From positions 1 to 64,000 of the forward strand of contig CAZNXJ010000001.1 in the NCBI GenBank assembly GCA_964577115.1: a stretch of 64,000 nt of DNA, in the 5' to 3' direction. The translations under genes and the position numbers were made by a program. The notes under the pieces are model-generated. The model did no database searches, was not told the DNA's origin, and saw nothing but the letters and a program-made list of their open reading frames with translations. This DNA comes from CAZNXJ01 sp964577115 (GTDB lineage: Bacteria > Planctomycetota > Planctomycetia > Pirellulales > Pirellulaceae). Shown here piece by piece: positions 27,190-35,562 of the stretch; position 1 is the stretch's first letter; each line of letters opens with the position of its first letter.

Positions 27190-28062
27190 TTAGCCGGCGA
27201 AGGGAACGTAGGGGAGGCCGGGGACATCGACTTCGGCGCGGAACAGGCTGCCAGCGAGCGGCTGGCGGGCGAGCCCTTCGCTGTCGAGGCCTGTGCGGGC
27301 AGTCGTGATGTAGAGGTGCCGCAGTTCGGGGCCCCCGAAGCAACAGGACGACGTCCGCTCGGCCGCCACATCAATGCGGCCAATCATTTCGCCACGTTTC
27401 GGATCCCAGCGCGTCACGCAGCCGCCGCCCCAGAGCGCGATCCAGAGCATCCCTTCCTGGTCGATCGTCATACCGTCGGGCTTGCCGAGCGATTCAGGAA
27501 CATGAATCACCGTCCGGCGCCCGGACAGCTCGCCACGTTCGCCGTCGAAATCAAACACGTCCACGCGCCGCGTCGGCGTGTCGATGTAGTACAGGAGTTT
27601 GCCGTCGGTGCTCCAGGTCAAGCCATTCGAATTCGTGACATCGCCGAGCATCTTTGTGACGCGAAGGTCGGGATCGAGCCGATAGAGGCTGGCGGCGTTG
27701 GGAGTGCGTTTGTAGCTGATCGTTCCGGCCCAGAACCGCCCTTGCGGATCGCATTTACCGTCGTTGAAGCGGTTGTCGGGCAGGTGCTGTTCGGGATCCA
27801 CGAGAAACGTGGCCTCGCCCGTGGAGGGCTCGAGCCGATAGAAGCCACGCTGCGTGGCGGTCAGCAGATCACCGCGCCGCGTCGGCACGACGGCGCTGAC
27901 ATGGCAGGGCATCTGCCATGTATGGTTCGCGCCGGTCTGAGGGTCAAAGCGACAGACGACGGACGATTCGATATCGACCCACAGCAGCACCTGCTGTTCG
28001 CTCCACCAGCAAGGCCCTTCGCCCAAAACCGCGGGAACTTCGAGCACACACTCGGCTTGCAT
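27190..28062 (-). CDS. SMP-30/gluconolactonase/LRE family protein
   Basis: The 290-aa protein is a six-bladed beta-propeller of the regucalcin/gluconolactonase family. The metal ligands known from regucalcin are all in place: Glu in VLGEGPCWW near the N-terminus, Asn in RFNDGKCDPQGRFWAG, Asn in TNSNGLTWS, and Asp in GKPDGMTID. Such enzymes hydrolyse sugar lactones such as gluconolactone or L-arabinonolactone. No signal peptide, so cytoplasmic. The ATG at 28062 matches the usual start just before the first blade; an upstream in-frame start at 28092 adds ten residues. No sugar dehydrogenase gene is next to it. Confidence 0.9.
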   Translation of the reverse strand: MQAECVLEVPAVLGEGPCWWSEQQVLLWVDIESSVVCRFDPQTGANHTWQMPCHVSAVVPTRRGDLLTATQRGFYRLEPSTGEATFLVDPEQHLPDNRFNDGKCDPQGRFWAGTISYKRTPNAASLYRLDPDLRVTKMLGDVTNSNGLTWSTDGKLLYYIDTPTRRVDVFDFDGERGELSGRRTVIHVPESLGKPDGMTIDQEGMLWIALWGGGCVTRWDPKRGEMIGRIDVAAERTSSCCFGGPELRHLYITTARTGLDSEGLARQPLAGSLFRAEVDVPGLPYVPFAG

Positions 28063-28322
28063 CGCATCGCTCGCAAAAAACAGATCACCCAATCATCCGC
28101 TCGACCGTCATCCCCGAAATGTATCACCTCTCGCCCGTCTCTCCCATCCGTGCCCGTTCGGGGTACGCGTGGTTCCCGGCGAGCAAGAAGGTGGGCGGCG
28201 GACTAAGGGGAGGAAGTGAGAAGACGCTGGGCGCGGGCGGTTGCCCGAGTAACTATATTGACCGGGCGAGATGTTTCTTCGCTCATGCGATTCGCCATCT
28301 TTCCTCCCATTCCCCCAACACG

Positions 28323-31208
28323 ATGACCGCGATGCTGCGCAGCCGGATCACACAGGTAGCCGGACTCTTCCTCCTGGCAACTGTTTTCATGACGATCTTC
28401 TGCCAACGCCCCGAGTTGGCCTATGGCGCCGAGAATTCTTCGGCGGCACCCGTTATTGTCGGCTTCGAGCGGTTCGCGGCCCACGGCGCAATGAACTCGC
28501 GCGAACGGCAGCTTGCCGGCGCGCTCTTGGCCGGCGAGCTGAACTGCACAGCGTGCCATGCCGCGGACCGCCCGTCGGCCACGCCGATTGCGCCCAAGCA
28601 GGCCCCGCGGCTCGACACCGCGACCGCTCGGCTCAAGCCGGATTACATGCGTACGTTCATCGCTCGGCCGCACGCCGTCAAACCAGGGACGACGATGCCT
28701 GATGTTTGGGGCGAACTGGCCGAAACTGAGCGACTCGAGCGTGCCGAAGCCATCGTGCACTTTCTCTTGTCGCTCGGCGAACAACCTCGATGGCAGCTCC
28801 CGCCGATCGGCGCTCGGCTACGCGGCGAACAGCTCTTTCACCAGGTCGGCTGCGTCGCGTGCCACGGGTCGCGCCGCGACGAGCCTGAGATCATGGCCGT
28901 GCAGGGCCAGTCGAACGAGGAAGACGGCGAGCCTGACGATGAATACGAGGACGAAGGCGAGGGACCGGAAGCCAACCTCGCTAACGAGCGCGCCCATCAT
29001 GTACCGCTCGGCGCGCTTCCCGACAAATACACGCTTCCGTCGCTGACATCCTTCCTCTTGGATCCATTTGCTACACGACCGTCCGGGCGGATGCCCGCGT
29101 TCAATCTGACGGCTGAGCAGTCGCGGGACATCGCCGCATATTTGCTTGAACTACCTGAAGTCGCGCGAGTCCGCTATCGCTATTACGAACAAAGCTGGAA
29201 TCGGCTTCCCGATTTCGATTCGCTCGAGCCGCTGGCGGAAGGTGGGGCCGAACACATCGACGTGTCGCCCGCCGCGCGTCTGGAACAGTTCGGGCTCGTC
29301 TTTGAAGGCTTTTTGAAGATTGAGCAGCCGGGCGAATACCGGTTCTTCCTCGGATCCGATGACGGCTCGCGGTTGCTCATCGACGGGCAGGTTGTGATCG
29401 ATAACGATGGAGTCCATGCATACAGCGAAAAGGATGCACGTCGTACGCTCGAGGCGGGTGTCCATGCGGTGCGCGTCGAATACTTCGAACAGGCCGGCGA
29501 CGAGCGGCTCGTAGTCGAATTCCAGGGGCCCACCATCGATCGCCAGCCGCTCGCCGCGCACCTGTGGGCGGACCCTCAGCCCGCCATGGCGCCCGAGATC
29601 GCCGGTGTGGCTTGGGAGGTGAAGCCGGATCTGGTCGAAAAGGGTAAGCAGTATTTCGTTCAGTCGGGCTGTGCCGCCTGCCATTCGCTCGACGCACCGC
29701 AACTAGCCACCGAGCGGCCTGCCGTTCGGCCGCTCTCGCTACTCGATCCCCAGCGCGGTTGCCTTGCCGACTCGCCTCCAAACACAGCTCCCAATTTCTC
29801 GCTCACGCCGCTCCAGCGCGACATGCTGGCCGAGTGGCTGCGGCCGGCCGCGGCGGAGTCGTTCGCGGATCCCGAGATCATTGATCTCACGTTCATGGCA
29901 TTCAACTGCTACGCGTGCCATGAACGAGACGGAAAGGGGGGTGTGCAAGCGGCTGACAATGTGTATTTCACGACGCTCATTCCCGAGATGGGCGAGGAGG
30001 GGCGGATTCCACCGCATCTGAACAACGTCGGTGGGAAACTGACCGAAGCATGGCTGGCCGACCTGTTTGCGCAGGGCGTGAAAGCGCGTCCGTACATGGT
30101 GACGGTCATGCCGCGGTTCGGGCACGAAAACATCGGCCATCTCGTGGCTCGACTTGCCGCTGTCGATGCGCTACCGAGCGTCACTGAGCATACATTCGAG
30201 GAACCGCTCAAGGACATCAAGGAAATTGGCCGCACGCTCGTCGGCGAAAAGGGGCTGTCGTGCATCAAGTGCCACACGTTCGGCCAGTTCCGCTCGCAGG
30301 GCATCCAGTCCATCGACATGCGGCTGATGGGCCAGCGTCTGCGCCCCGAATGGTTTCGGCCGTACCTGCGCAACCCGCAGCTGTTCCGCCCGGGCACGCG
30401 CATGCCTGCCGCCTGGCCGGCGACGGGAAAGAGTTTCTTTACCGAGTTCCTGGATGGGGACACCGACCGGCAAATCGAGGCCGTGTGGCTCTACTTGAGT
30501 GATGGCGAGCGAGCGAAGATTCCCGCAGGGCTTGTCAATCCGACCATGGAGCTCGTACCGGTCGACCACGCCATTGTTTATCGCAACTTCATCGCCGGTG
30601 CAGGCCCTCGCGGAATCGCGGTGGGCTATCCCGAAGGCATTCACCAGGCCTTCGATGCGGATCGCCTGCGCCTCGCCTTGCTCTGGAAGGGCCGCTTCAT
30701 CGATGCCTCACGGCACTGGAGCGCTCGCGGCGAAGGCTTCGAGGGACCCGCGGGTGACAGCATCTTGGCATTTCCCGAGTCGCCGGCGTTTGCGTTTCTC
30801 GATGATTCCGAACAGTCGTGGCCGCCGTTCCAGCCGCAGCAGTACCAATTCCGCGGTTACCGGGTCGACGAGCAGCAGCGGCCGACATTCCGTTACAACG
30901 TCGGCTCGGTGCAGATCGAAGATTTCCTCGACACACGGGACCTCGGGCCAAACGATCCCGTCACGCGCCGCCTGGTACTTCGCTCGGACATGCCCGTCGC
31001 CGGGCTGTATTGGCGTGTGTTCGCAGGCCCGTCCATTGTCGAGGACGAGGGCTGGTGGGTGATCGACGGAACGTGGCGTGTACGGGTTGATGTTTCGAGC
31101 GGAGCACGGCCTGTGGTGCGTACGAATGCAGGCGGGCAGAGCGAGCTGCTCGTACCGCTGGCCTGGGATGGCCGCCCGCTGGAAATCGTGCAGCAGTTTT
31201 CGTGGTGA
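28323..31208 (+). CDS. Multi-heme cytochrome c protein with PA14 domain
   Basis: A 961-aa exported protein. The N-terminal hydrophobic segment (VAGLFLLATVFMTIF, residues 12-26) is a signal or anchor. Five CxxCH heme motifs are visible: CTACH (75), CVACH (about 178), CAACH (about 449), CYACH (about 530) and CIKCH (about 646). Between the second and third lies a PA14 domain (about 310-420), with EGFLKIEQPGEYRFFLGSDDGSRL split over its core and LLIDGQVVIDNDGVH. An acidic patch rich in Asp/Glu sits near residue 200. The last 250 residues form an unassigned beta-rich domain. PA14 domains often bind carbohydrate, so it may couple redox reactions to polymer binding at the cell surface; that is inference. 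ATG 28332 is an alternative start. Confidence 0.9.
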   Translation: MTAMLRSRITQVAGLFLLATVFMTIFCQRPELAYGAENSSAAPVIVGFERFAAHGAMNSRERQLAGALLAGELNCTACHAADRPSATPIAPKQAPRLDTATARLKPDYMRTFIARPHAVKPGTTMPDVWGELAETERLERAEAIVHFLLSLGEQPRWQLPPIGARLRGEQLFHQVGCVACHGSRRDEPEIMAVQGQSNEEDGEPDDEYEDEGEGPEANLANERAHHVPLGALPDKYTLPSLTSFLLDPFATRPSGRMPAFNLTAEQSRDIAAYLLELPEVARVRYRYYEQSWNRLPDFDSLEPLAEGGAEHIDVSPAARLEQFGLVFEGFLKIEQPGEYRFFLGSDDGSRLLIDGQVVIDNDGVHAYSEKDARRTLEAGVHAVRVEYFEQAGDERLVVEFQGPTIDRQPLAAHLWADPQPAMAPEIAGVAWEVKPDLVEKGKQYFVQSGCAACHSLDAPQLATERPAVRPLSLLDPQRGCLADSPPNTAPNFSLTPLQRDMLAEWLRPAAAESFADPEIIDLTFMAFNCYACHERDGKGGVQAADNVYFTTLIPEMGEEGRIPPHLNNVGGKLTEAWLADLFAQGVKARPYMVTVMPRFGHENIGHLVARLAAVDALPSVTEHTFEEPLKDIKEIGRTLVGEKGLSCIKCHTFGQFRSQGIQSIDMRLMGQRLRPEWFRPYLRNPQLFRPGTRMPAAWPATGKSFFTEFLDGDTDRQIEAVWLYLSDGERAKIPAGLVNPTMELVPVDHAIVYRNFIAGAGPRGIAVGYPEGIHQAFDADRLRLALLWKGRFIDASRHWSARGEGFEGPAGDSILAFPESPAFAFLDDSEQSWPPFQPQQYQFRGYRVDEQQRPTFRYNVGSVQIEDFLDTRDLGPNDPVTRRLVLRSDMPVAGLYWRVFAGPSIVEDEGWWVIDGTWRVRVDVSSGARPVVRTNAGGQSELLVPLAWDGRPLEIVQQFSW

Positions 31209-31301
31209 TCGCGTCGGCGCCGGCTCCAGGTAACCTCCTACGCCGCGACGCCGTTTCTGCTTGGCACGAGTTCCGCTCGCTTGATAAACTGGCGGCGGGT
31301 C

Positions 31302-31444
31302 ATGACGTGAAGAAGACAATTCGCTATGGCTGCCGGCGGTTTTGCCGCGATGGCGTTTCGCCCGATCGTGCCGCGCATGGGCCCTGCGTCTGACCGGGCA
31401 AAGCCGGGGCTTCGATTTCCGTACGTATATGCGAGGAGCAACTG
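31302..31444 (+). pseudogene. Possible relic of a Tat signal sequence with a nonsense codon
   Basis: One frame reads Met-Thr-stop (TGA at 31308-31310) and then RRQFAMAAGGFAAMAFRPI, which looks like a twin-arginine signal of the DUF1501 kind. It continues for about 20 more residues to a TGA at 31442-31444 just before the start of the next gene. The absence of a following domain and the early stop suggest a decayed gene start. It could also be chance or a very short leader peptide starting at ATG 31326. Confidence 0.3.
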
Positions 31445-32731
31445 ATGGCAGGTTCACTCGATCGACGCACTTTCATTCAAGGCAGCGCAGCCGCCGGTGC
31501 CGCCTCATTGCTGCTCAGCCGCCGCGCGATCGGCTCGTCGGCCTCCGACAAGGTCGTCGTCGGCGTAATGGGGCTCGAACGTGGCCGCGTGCTAGCGGTC
31601 AACTTCGCCAAGCAGCCGAACGTCGAAGTGAAGTACGTATGTGATGTGGATCAGAAGCGGGCCGAATCGGGGGCGAAGGTCGTTGAAGGCGCCGTCAACA
31701 AGGCGCCGCAGCCCATCACCGACTTCCGCCGGATGCTCGACGACAAATCCGTCGATGCAATCATCAACGCGACGCCGAATCACTGGCATGCTCCCGGCAC
31801 GATCCTGGCCTGCTCGGCGGGCAAGCACGTCTATGTCGAAAAGCCGTGCTGCCACAACCCGGCGGAAGGCGAATTAATGGTCAAAGCCGCGCGGCGCTAT
31901 AACAGGGCCGTGCAGATGGGATCACAGCGCCGGAGCGGTCCCGGCACGATCGAGGCTATGCAGCGGCTGCGAGAAGGTGTGATCGGGCGCGTTTACCTGG
32001 CACGCAGCTGGTACAACGCCGCGCGGGGTTCGATCGGCACGGGCAAACCCGCCCCCGTCCCCCCGGGGCTCGACTACGATCTTTGGCAAGGTCCCGCGCC
32101 GCGCATGCCCTATTTCGACAACCGGGTGCACTACAACTGGCACTGGTTCTGGCACTGGGGCAACGGCGAGCTGGGCAATAACGGCGTGCACACCATCGAT
32201 CTGTGCCGCTGGGGCCTGGGCGTCGATTACCCGATCCGCGTCACTTCGAGCGGCGGCCGCTACTGCTTCGAGGACGACCAGGAGACGCCGGATACGCAAA
32301 CGGTCAGTTTCGAGTTCGAAGGCAATAAGGCGATGACCTGGGAAGGGCTCAGCTGCCATCGCCACTCGTCGGGTTTCGTCAAGTTCTACGGAACGGCCGG
32401 AGCGCTCGATCTCCAGCCGAACGGCACATACACGATCTACGACGAAAAGGACGTCGAGGTCGAGCGCAAGCCGAGCCCCAGCCAGGGCGATCTTGAGCAC
32501 ATCGTCGATTTCCTCAATGCGATCCGCAACGACACGCCGCTGAAGCTGAATGCCGAAATCGAAGAAGGGCACAAGAGCACGCTCCTGTGCCACCTCGGCA
32601 ATATCGCTCAGCGGACGGGCCGCGCACTACGCTGCGATCCGTCGCAAGGCGGCCGCATCCTCGACGACGCCGAAGCGATGGCCCTGTGGCAGCGCGACTA
32701 TGAACCGGGCTGGGAACCGGAAGGAGCCTAA
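31445..32731 (+). CDS. Tat-exported Gfo/Idh/MocA family oxidoreductase
   Basis: The 428-aa protein begins with a Tat signal, LDRRTFIQGSAAAGAASLLLS. The NAD(P)-binding domain follows; its strand VVVGVMGLERGR replaces the common GxGxxG pattern. The family signature is clear: INATPNHWHAPGTILACS, then AGKHVYVEKP with the conserved Glu-Lys-Pro. The C-terminal substrate domain has WHWFWHWGNGELGNNGVHTIDLCRWGLG with the conserved His near the active site. Exported members in planctomycetes and other bacteria are thought to use tightly bound NAD(P) on sugars (as in glycoside-modifying enzymes); the substrate here is unknown. Its ATG overlaps the region of a possible relic just upstream. Confidence 0.92.
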   Translation: MAGSLDRRTFIQGSAAAGAASLLLSRRAIGSSASDKVVVGVMGLERGRVLAVNFAKQPNVEVKYVCDVDQKRAESGAKVVEGAVNKAPQPITDFRRMLDDKSVDAIINATPNHWHAPGTILACSAGKHVYVEKPCCHNPAEGELMVKAARRYNRAVQMGSQRRSGPGTIEAMQRLREGVIGRVYLARSWYNAARGSIGTGKPAPVPPGLDYDLWQGPAPRMPYFDNRVHYNWHWFWHWGNGELGNNGVHTIDLCRWGLGVDYPIRVTSSGGRYCFEDDQETPDTQTVSFEFEGNKAMTWEGLSCHRHSSGFVKFYGTAGALDLQPNGTYTIYDEKDVEVERKPSPSQGDLEHIVDFLNAIRNDTPLKLNAEIEEGHKSTLLCHLGNIAQRTGRALRCDPSQGGRILDDAEAMALWQRDYEPGWEPEGA

Positions 32732-32836
32732 CCCCCCGCCGACCGTGCTGGCGGGCAGCACCGACCCACGCGTTCGGTGCTCCCGCTAGCTCTCGTTCTC
32801 TCTTCGCCCCGCGAGCCCTCACCGGCCGGTCTGGCT

Positions 32837-33214
32837 ATGTCCGAGTTAACCTCGAATGATGCGACGACCACCGTGGCCGAGCTGCGCGCGCTGGTCGCCC
32901 GCTTCGTCGAGGAACGTGATTGGCGCCAGTTCCACGCGCCCAAGAACCTGGCCATGTCGCTGGCGATCGAAGCGGCCGAACTGATGGAGCATTTTCAATG
33001 GCTCACCGTCGAGGCTTCGCGCGAGTTGGCGGGCGATCCACAGCGCGTCGCCGCGGTCGGCGAAGAGCTGGCCGACGTGCTGTGTTATGCGCTGGCGCTG
33101 GCCAATGAGCTGAACCTGGATGTCGCCGCGGCCATTCACGACAAGATGCAAAAAAACGCCCGCAAGTACCCGGCTGACGAGTACCGCGGGCGTTATGGTG
33201 ATGATCCGCTGTGA
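32837..33214 (+). CDS. MazG-like nucleotide pyrophosphohydrolase
   Basis: The 125-aa protein is an all-alpha NTP pyrophosphohydrolase of the MazG/RS21-C6 (dCTPase) group. The magnesium-binding motif is seen as AIEAAELMEHFQW, with a second acidic helix EELADVLCYALALANEL, together giving the E-x2-E and E-x2-D pattern. NARKYPADEYRGRYG at the end is typical of this group. It should hydrolyse non-canonical or surplus (d)NTPs to NMP and pyrophosphate in the cytoplasm. The ATG at 32837 was chosen since the upstream in-frame residues to 32777 are not conserved in character. It converges on ctp with a 58-bp gap. Confidence 0.9.
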   Translation: MSELTSNDATTTVAELRALVARFVEERDWRQFHAPKNLAMSLAIEAAELMEHFQWLTVEASRELAGDPQRVAAVGEELADVLCYALALANELNLDVAAAIHDKMQKNARKYPADEYRGRYGDDPL

Positions 33215-33272
33215 CGAGCCGCATGTGCTTCGTGCTTAGCACGACGCGCGACGCGCCGCGTTGGCTCGCCGC

Positions 33273-35309
33273 TTAGTTGGCGGCAACTGCTGACGGATTC
33301 AGCTTGCTCACGAAGTCCGCCGTAATGGCCAGAACTTCGTTCATGTAGAAGTCGCGTTCAATCTCCGTGTGGTCGCGGTTCTCGAGCGTATCGAACTGTT
33401 CACGCTCGGTCTTTTCCGCATCGGCTCGCTTCCGGATCTCCAGGAACTTATCTTCCCGCAGCGGCATCGTCTTGCGCGCCACGTCTTCCTGATAGCGGCG
33501 GATCTGTTCTTCGAGCTTCTTGAAGTCTTCCGACTTCGCCCGCCGTTCGGCCGATGCCGTCCGCAGCGCCTCGATAATCTCCGCCGACAACAGCTCGCTC
33601 TTCTCGTAATCGCTCTTATCGACCCGATCGAACTCGAGGGCAAAATCCAGTTCAGATTCCCCCTTGGAGATGTGAGCTGAGAGCGACGGCAACACGATGT
33701 CCGCGAGCACTCCGCGATTTTGTGTGCTGTCTCCGTTGGGCCGGTAGAATTGCTGCATCGTTAGCTTTAGCGCGCCGAGGTTCAGCGCGTTCTCGAACTT
33801 CATCACCGAGGGTCCGACTTCCAGCAAGCTCTGCACCGTCCCTTTGCCGTGGGTGGATTCATCGCCGACGATGAGCCCGCGGCCGTAGTCCTGGATGGCT
33901 CCCGCTACGATCTCGCTGGCACTGGCGCTGAAGCGGCTGGTGAGAACGACGAGCGGCCCGTCCCAGGCCGTTCCGGCATCGGTGTCGCTCTGCACTTCCA
34001 CTTCGCCTTGGAAATCCTTCACCTGGACGACCGGCCCCTGGTCAATGAACAGGCCGGTGATGCCGATCGCTTCGGACAGGCTGCCGCCGCCGTTGGCTCG
34101 CAGGTCCAGCACGACGGCGTCCACGGACTGCTCTTTGAACTTCTCGAGGATCGCCCGCACATCGCGCGTGCTGCTCTTGAAGTTGGCATCTCCATGCCGG
34201 GCTGCATCCATGTCCAAATAGAAGCTCGGCAGGTTGATAACGCCGATTTTCAACGGCGTTCCATCCGCCTTTTTGCCTTCTTCAAAGATCGTCGACTTGG
34301 CGGCACTGTCCTCGAGCTCGATGCGTTGCCGGGTGATCTTGTAGATCTTCAGGTCGGTCGATCCTTCGGACAGCACTCCCAGCCGGACCACCGTCCCTTC
34401 GTGGCCGCGAATCATGTCGATGATGTGCTCGAGCTTCATGTTCATGACGTCGACCATCTCACCGTCTTCGCCTTGACCGACGCTGACGATGCGGTCGTTC
34501 GCCTTGAGGTCGCTCATTTTGGCCGCCGCTCCGCCGGGCAGCACGCGGCGGATGACGGCATAGCCGTCCTTCTGATCCAACTCGGCGCCAATCCCCTCGT
34601 AGTTCAGCTGGAGCCGGATACGAAAATCCTCGAACGAGTTCGGCGAGAAGTACGACGTATGCGGATCGTAGCTCGTCGTCAGCGCGTTCATGTAGCGTTC
34701 AAGCACGTCGTCTTCATCGGCTTGGCGCATCCGCTGGGCGAACGTGCGATACCGGTCGAGGATTGTCTTGCGCGCCTCCTCGGCGTCTTCGTCGTTCGCC
34801 TTGGCGACGAGCAGATCGTACTTGATCCGGCGGCGCCACAGATCGCGCGCTTCCTCGTCATTCTTCGCATACTCCATAGCATCCGGCTCGACGACGATCT
34901 CTTCGTCCACCGTGAAGTCCAGGTCCTGCTGAAGGAACTCTTCGATCCAGCCCATCCGTGTTTCCATGCGTTCCAGGAAGACGCGGAAGACATCGTGCGC
35001 GAACCGCGTATCGCGCTCGCGCAGCATGTCGTCGAGCTTCGTCTTCTGCTCGTTGAACCGGTCAATGTCCGATTGCAGGAAGTACGACTTCATCGGGTCA
35101 AGATTCTTGATAAACGCTTTTAGCATCCGTTCGGAGAGTTCATCATCGGGAGCCTGACGCGATAGATGCTGGGTCATCAGGTAATGATGAACGTAGAAGG
35201 CCACCTGCCGATTTCGGCTGGGCGGCAATTCGGCGATCTCGGCCCACACCTGACTGGCGAGCACCGATACACATAGGGCGGCAGCGAGCCGCTTCAGCCA
35301 ACGATCCAT
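33273..35309 (-). CDS. prc: Tail-specific/C-terminal processing protease (S41, Prc type)
   Basis: The 678-aa protease is about the length of E. coli Prc (682 aa). A signal peptide (LAAALCVSVLASQVWA) sends it to the periplasm. An N-terminal helical part (AFIKNLDPMKSYFLQSDID) is followed by a PDZ domain around residue 240 (GIGAELDQKDGYAVIRRVLPGGAA) and the S41 protease domain. The Ser-Lys dyad is visible: Ser in SRFSASASEIVAGA and Lys in STHGKGTVQ. A charged C-terminal domain as in Prc closes the protein. It trims or degrades periplasmic proteins from their C-termini and regulates cell-wall hydrolases in other bacteria. SppA is encoded just upstream on the same strand. Confidence 0.94.
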   Translation of the reverse strand: MDRWLKRLAAALCVSVLASQVWAEIAELPPSRNRQVAFYVHHYLMTQHLSRQAPDDELSERMLKAFIKNLDPMKSYFLQSDIDRFNEQKTKLDDMLRERDTRFAHDVFRVFLERMETRMGWIEEFLQQDLDFTVDEEIVVEPDAMEYAKNDEEARDLWRRRIKYDLLVAKANDEDAEEARKTILDRYRTFAQRMRQADEDDVLERYMNALTTSYDPHTSYFSPNSFEDFRIRLQLNYEGIGAELDQKDGYAVIRRVLPGGAAAKMSDLKANDRIVSVGQGEDGEMVDVMNMKLEHIIDMIRGHEGTVVRLGVLSEGSTDLKIYKITRQRIELEDSAAKSTIFEEGKKADGTPLKIGVINLPSFYLDMDAARHGDANFKSSTRDVRAILEKFKEQSVDAVVLDLRANGGGSLSEAIGITGLFIDQGPVVQVKDFQGEVEVQSDTDAGTAWDGPLVVLTSRFSASASEIVAGAIQDYGRGLIVGDESTHGKGTVQSLLEVGPSVMKFENALNLGALKLTMQQFYRPNGDSTQNRGVLADIVLPSLSAHISKGESELDFALEFDRVDKSDYEKSELLSAEIIEALRTASAERRAKSEDFKKLEEQIRRYQEDVARKTMPLREDKFLEIRKRADAEKTEREQFDTLENRDHTEIERDFYMNEVLAITADFVSKLNPSAVAAN

Positions 35310-35465
35310 GGATTCCTCCGCGATACGCTCTGTTTAAATTCCGTATGCCTTGATAGTAACGCGTGCTCTGCCACAGCCCCAAGCTGGAATTGCGGGTTTT
35401 TCCGCCGATTCCTCCGGGGCCGCGATGGCCGCGGGACAATCGCCGCGAGGGACTCGGAAGGGCCG

Positions 35466-35485
35466 CTGTCTGCCCCCGCAGACAG
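35466..35485. other. Perfect 8-bp hairpin between sppA and prc
   Basis: CTGTCTGC at 35466-35473 and GCAGACAG at 35478-35485 form a perfect stem with a four-base CCCC/GGGG loop. It lies in the 253-bp gap after the sppA stop and before the prc start. No T-tract follows on either strand, so it is not a standard intrinsic terminator; it may be an operator, an mRNA processing or stability element, or part of the prc leader. Confidence 0.6.
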
Positions 35486-35562
35486 GACACCCCCGACTTA
35501 ACGTGCGACAAAGCACTCGCTGAGGGACAGATCGAGCCGGACCAGCCAAAGTCGCCGGCGTC

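Noticed and set aside
33849..35123. 424-aa + strand frame opposite prc
   Set aside because: Antisense to a protease with clear catalytic motifs; high-GC genomes show such frames regularly.
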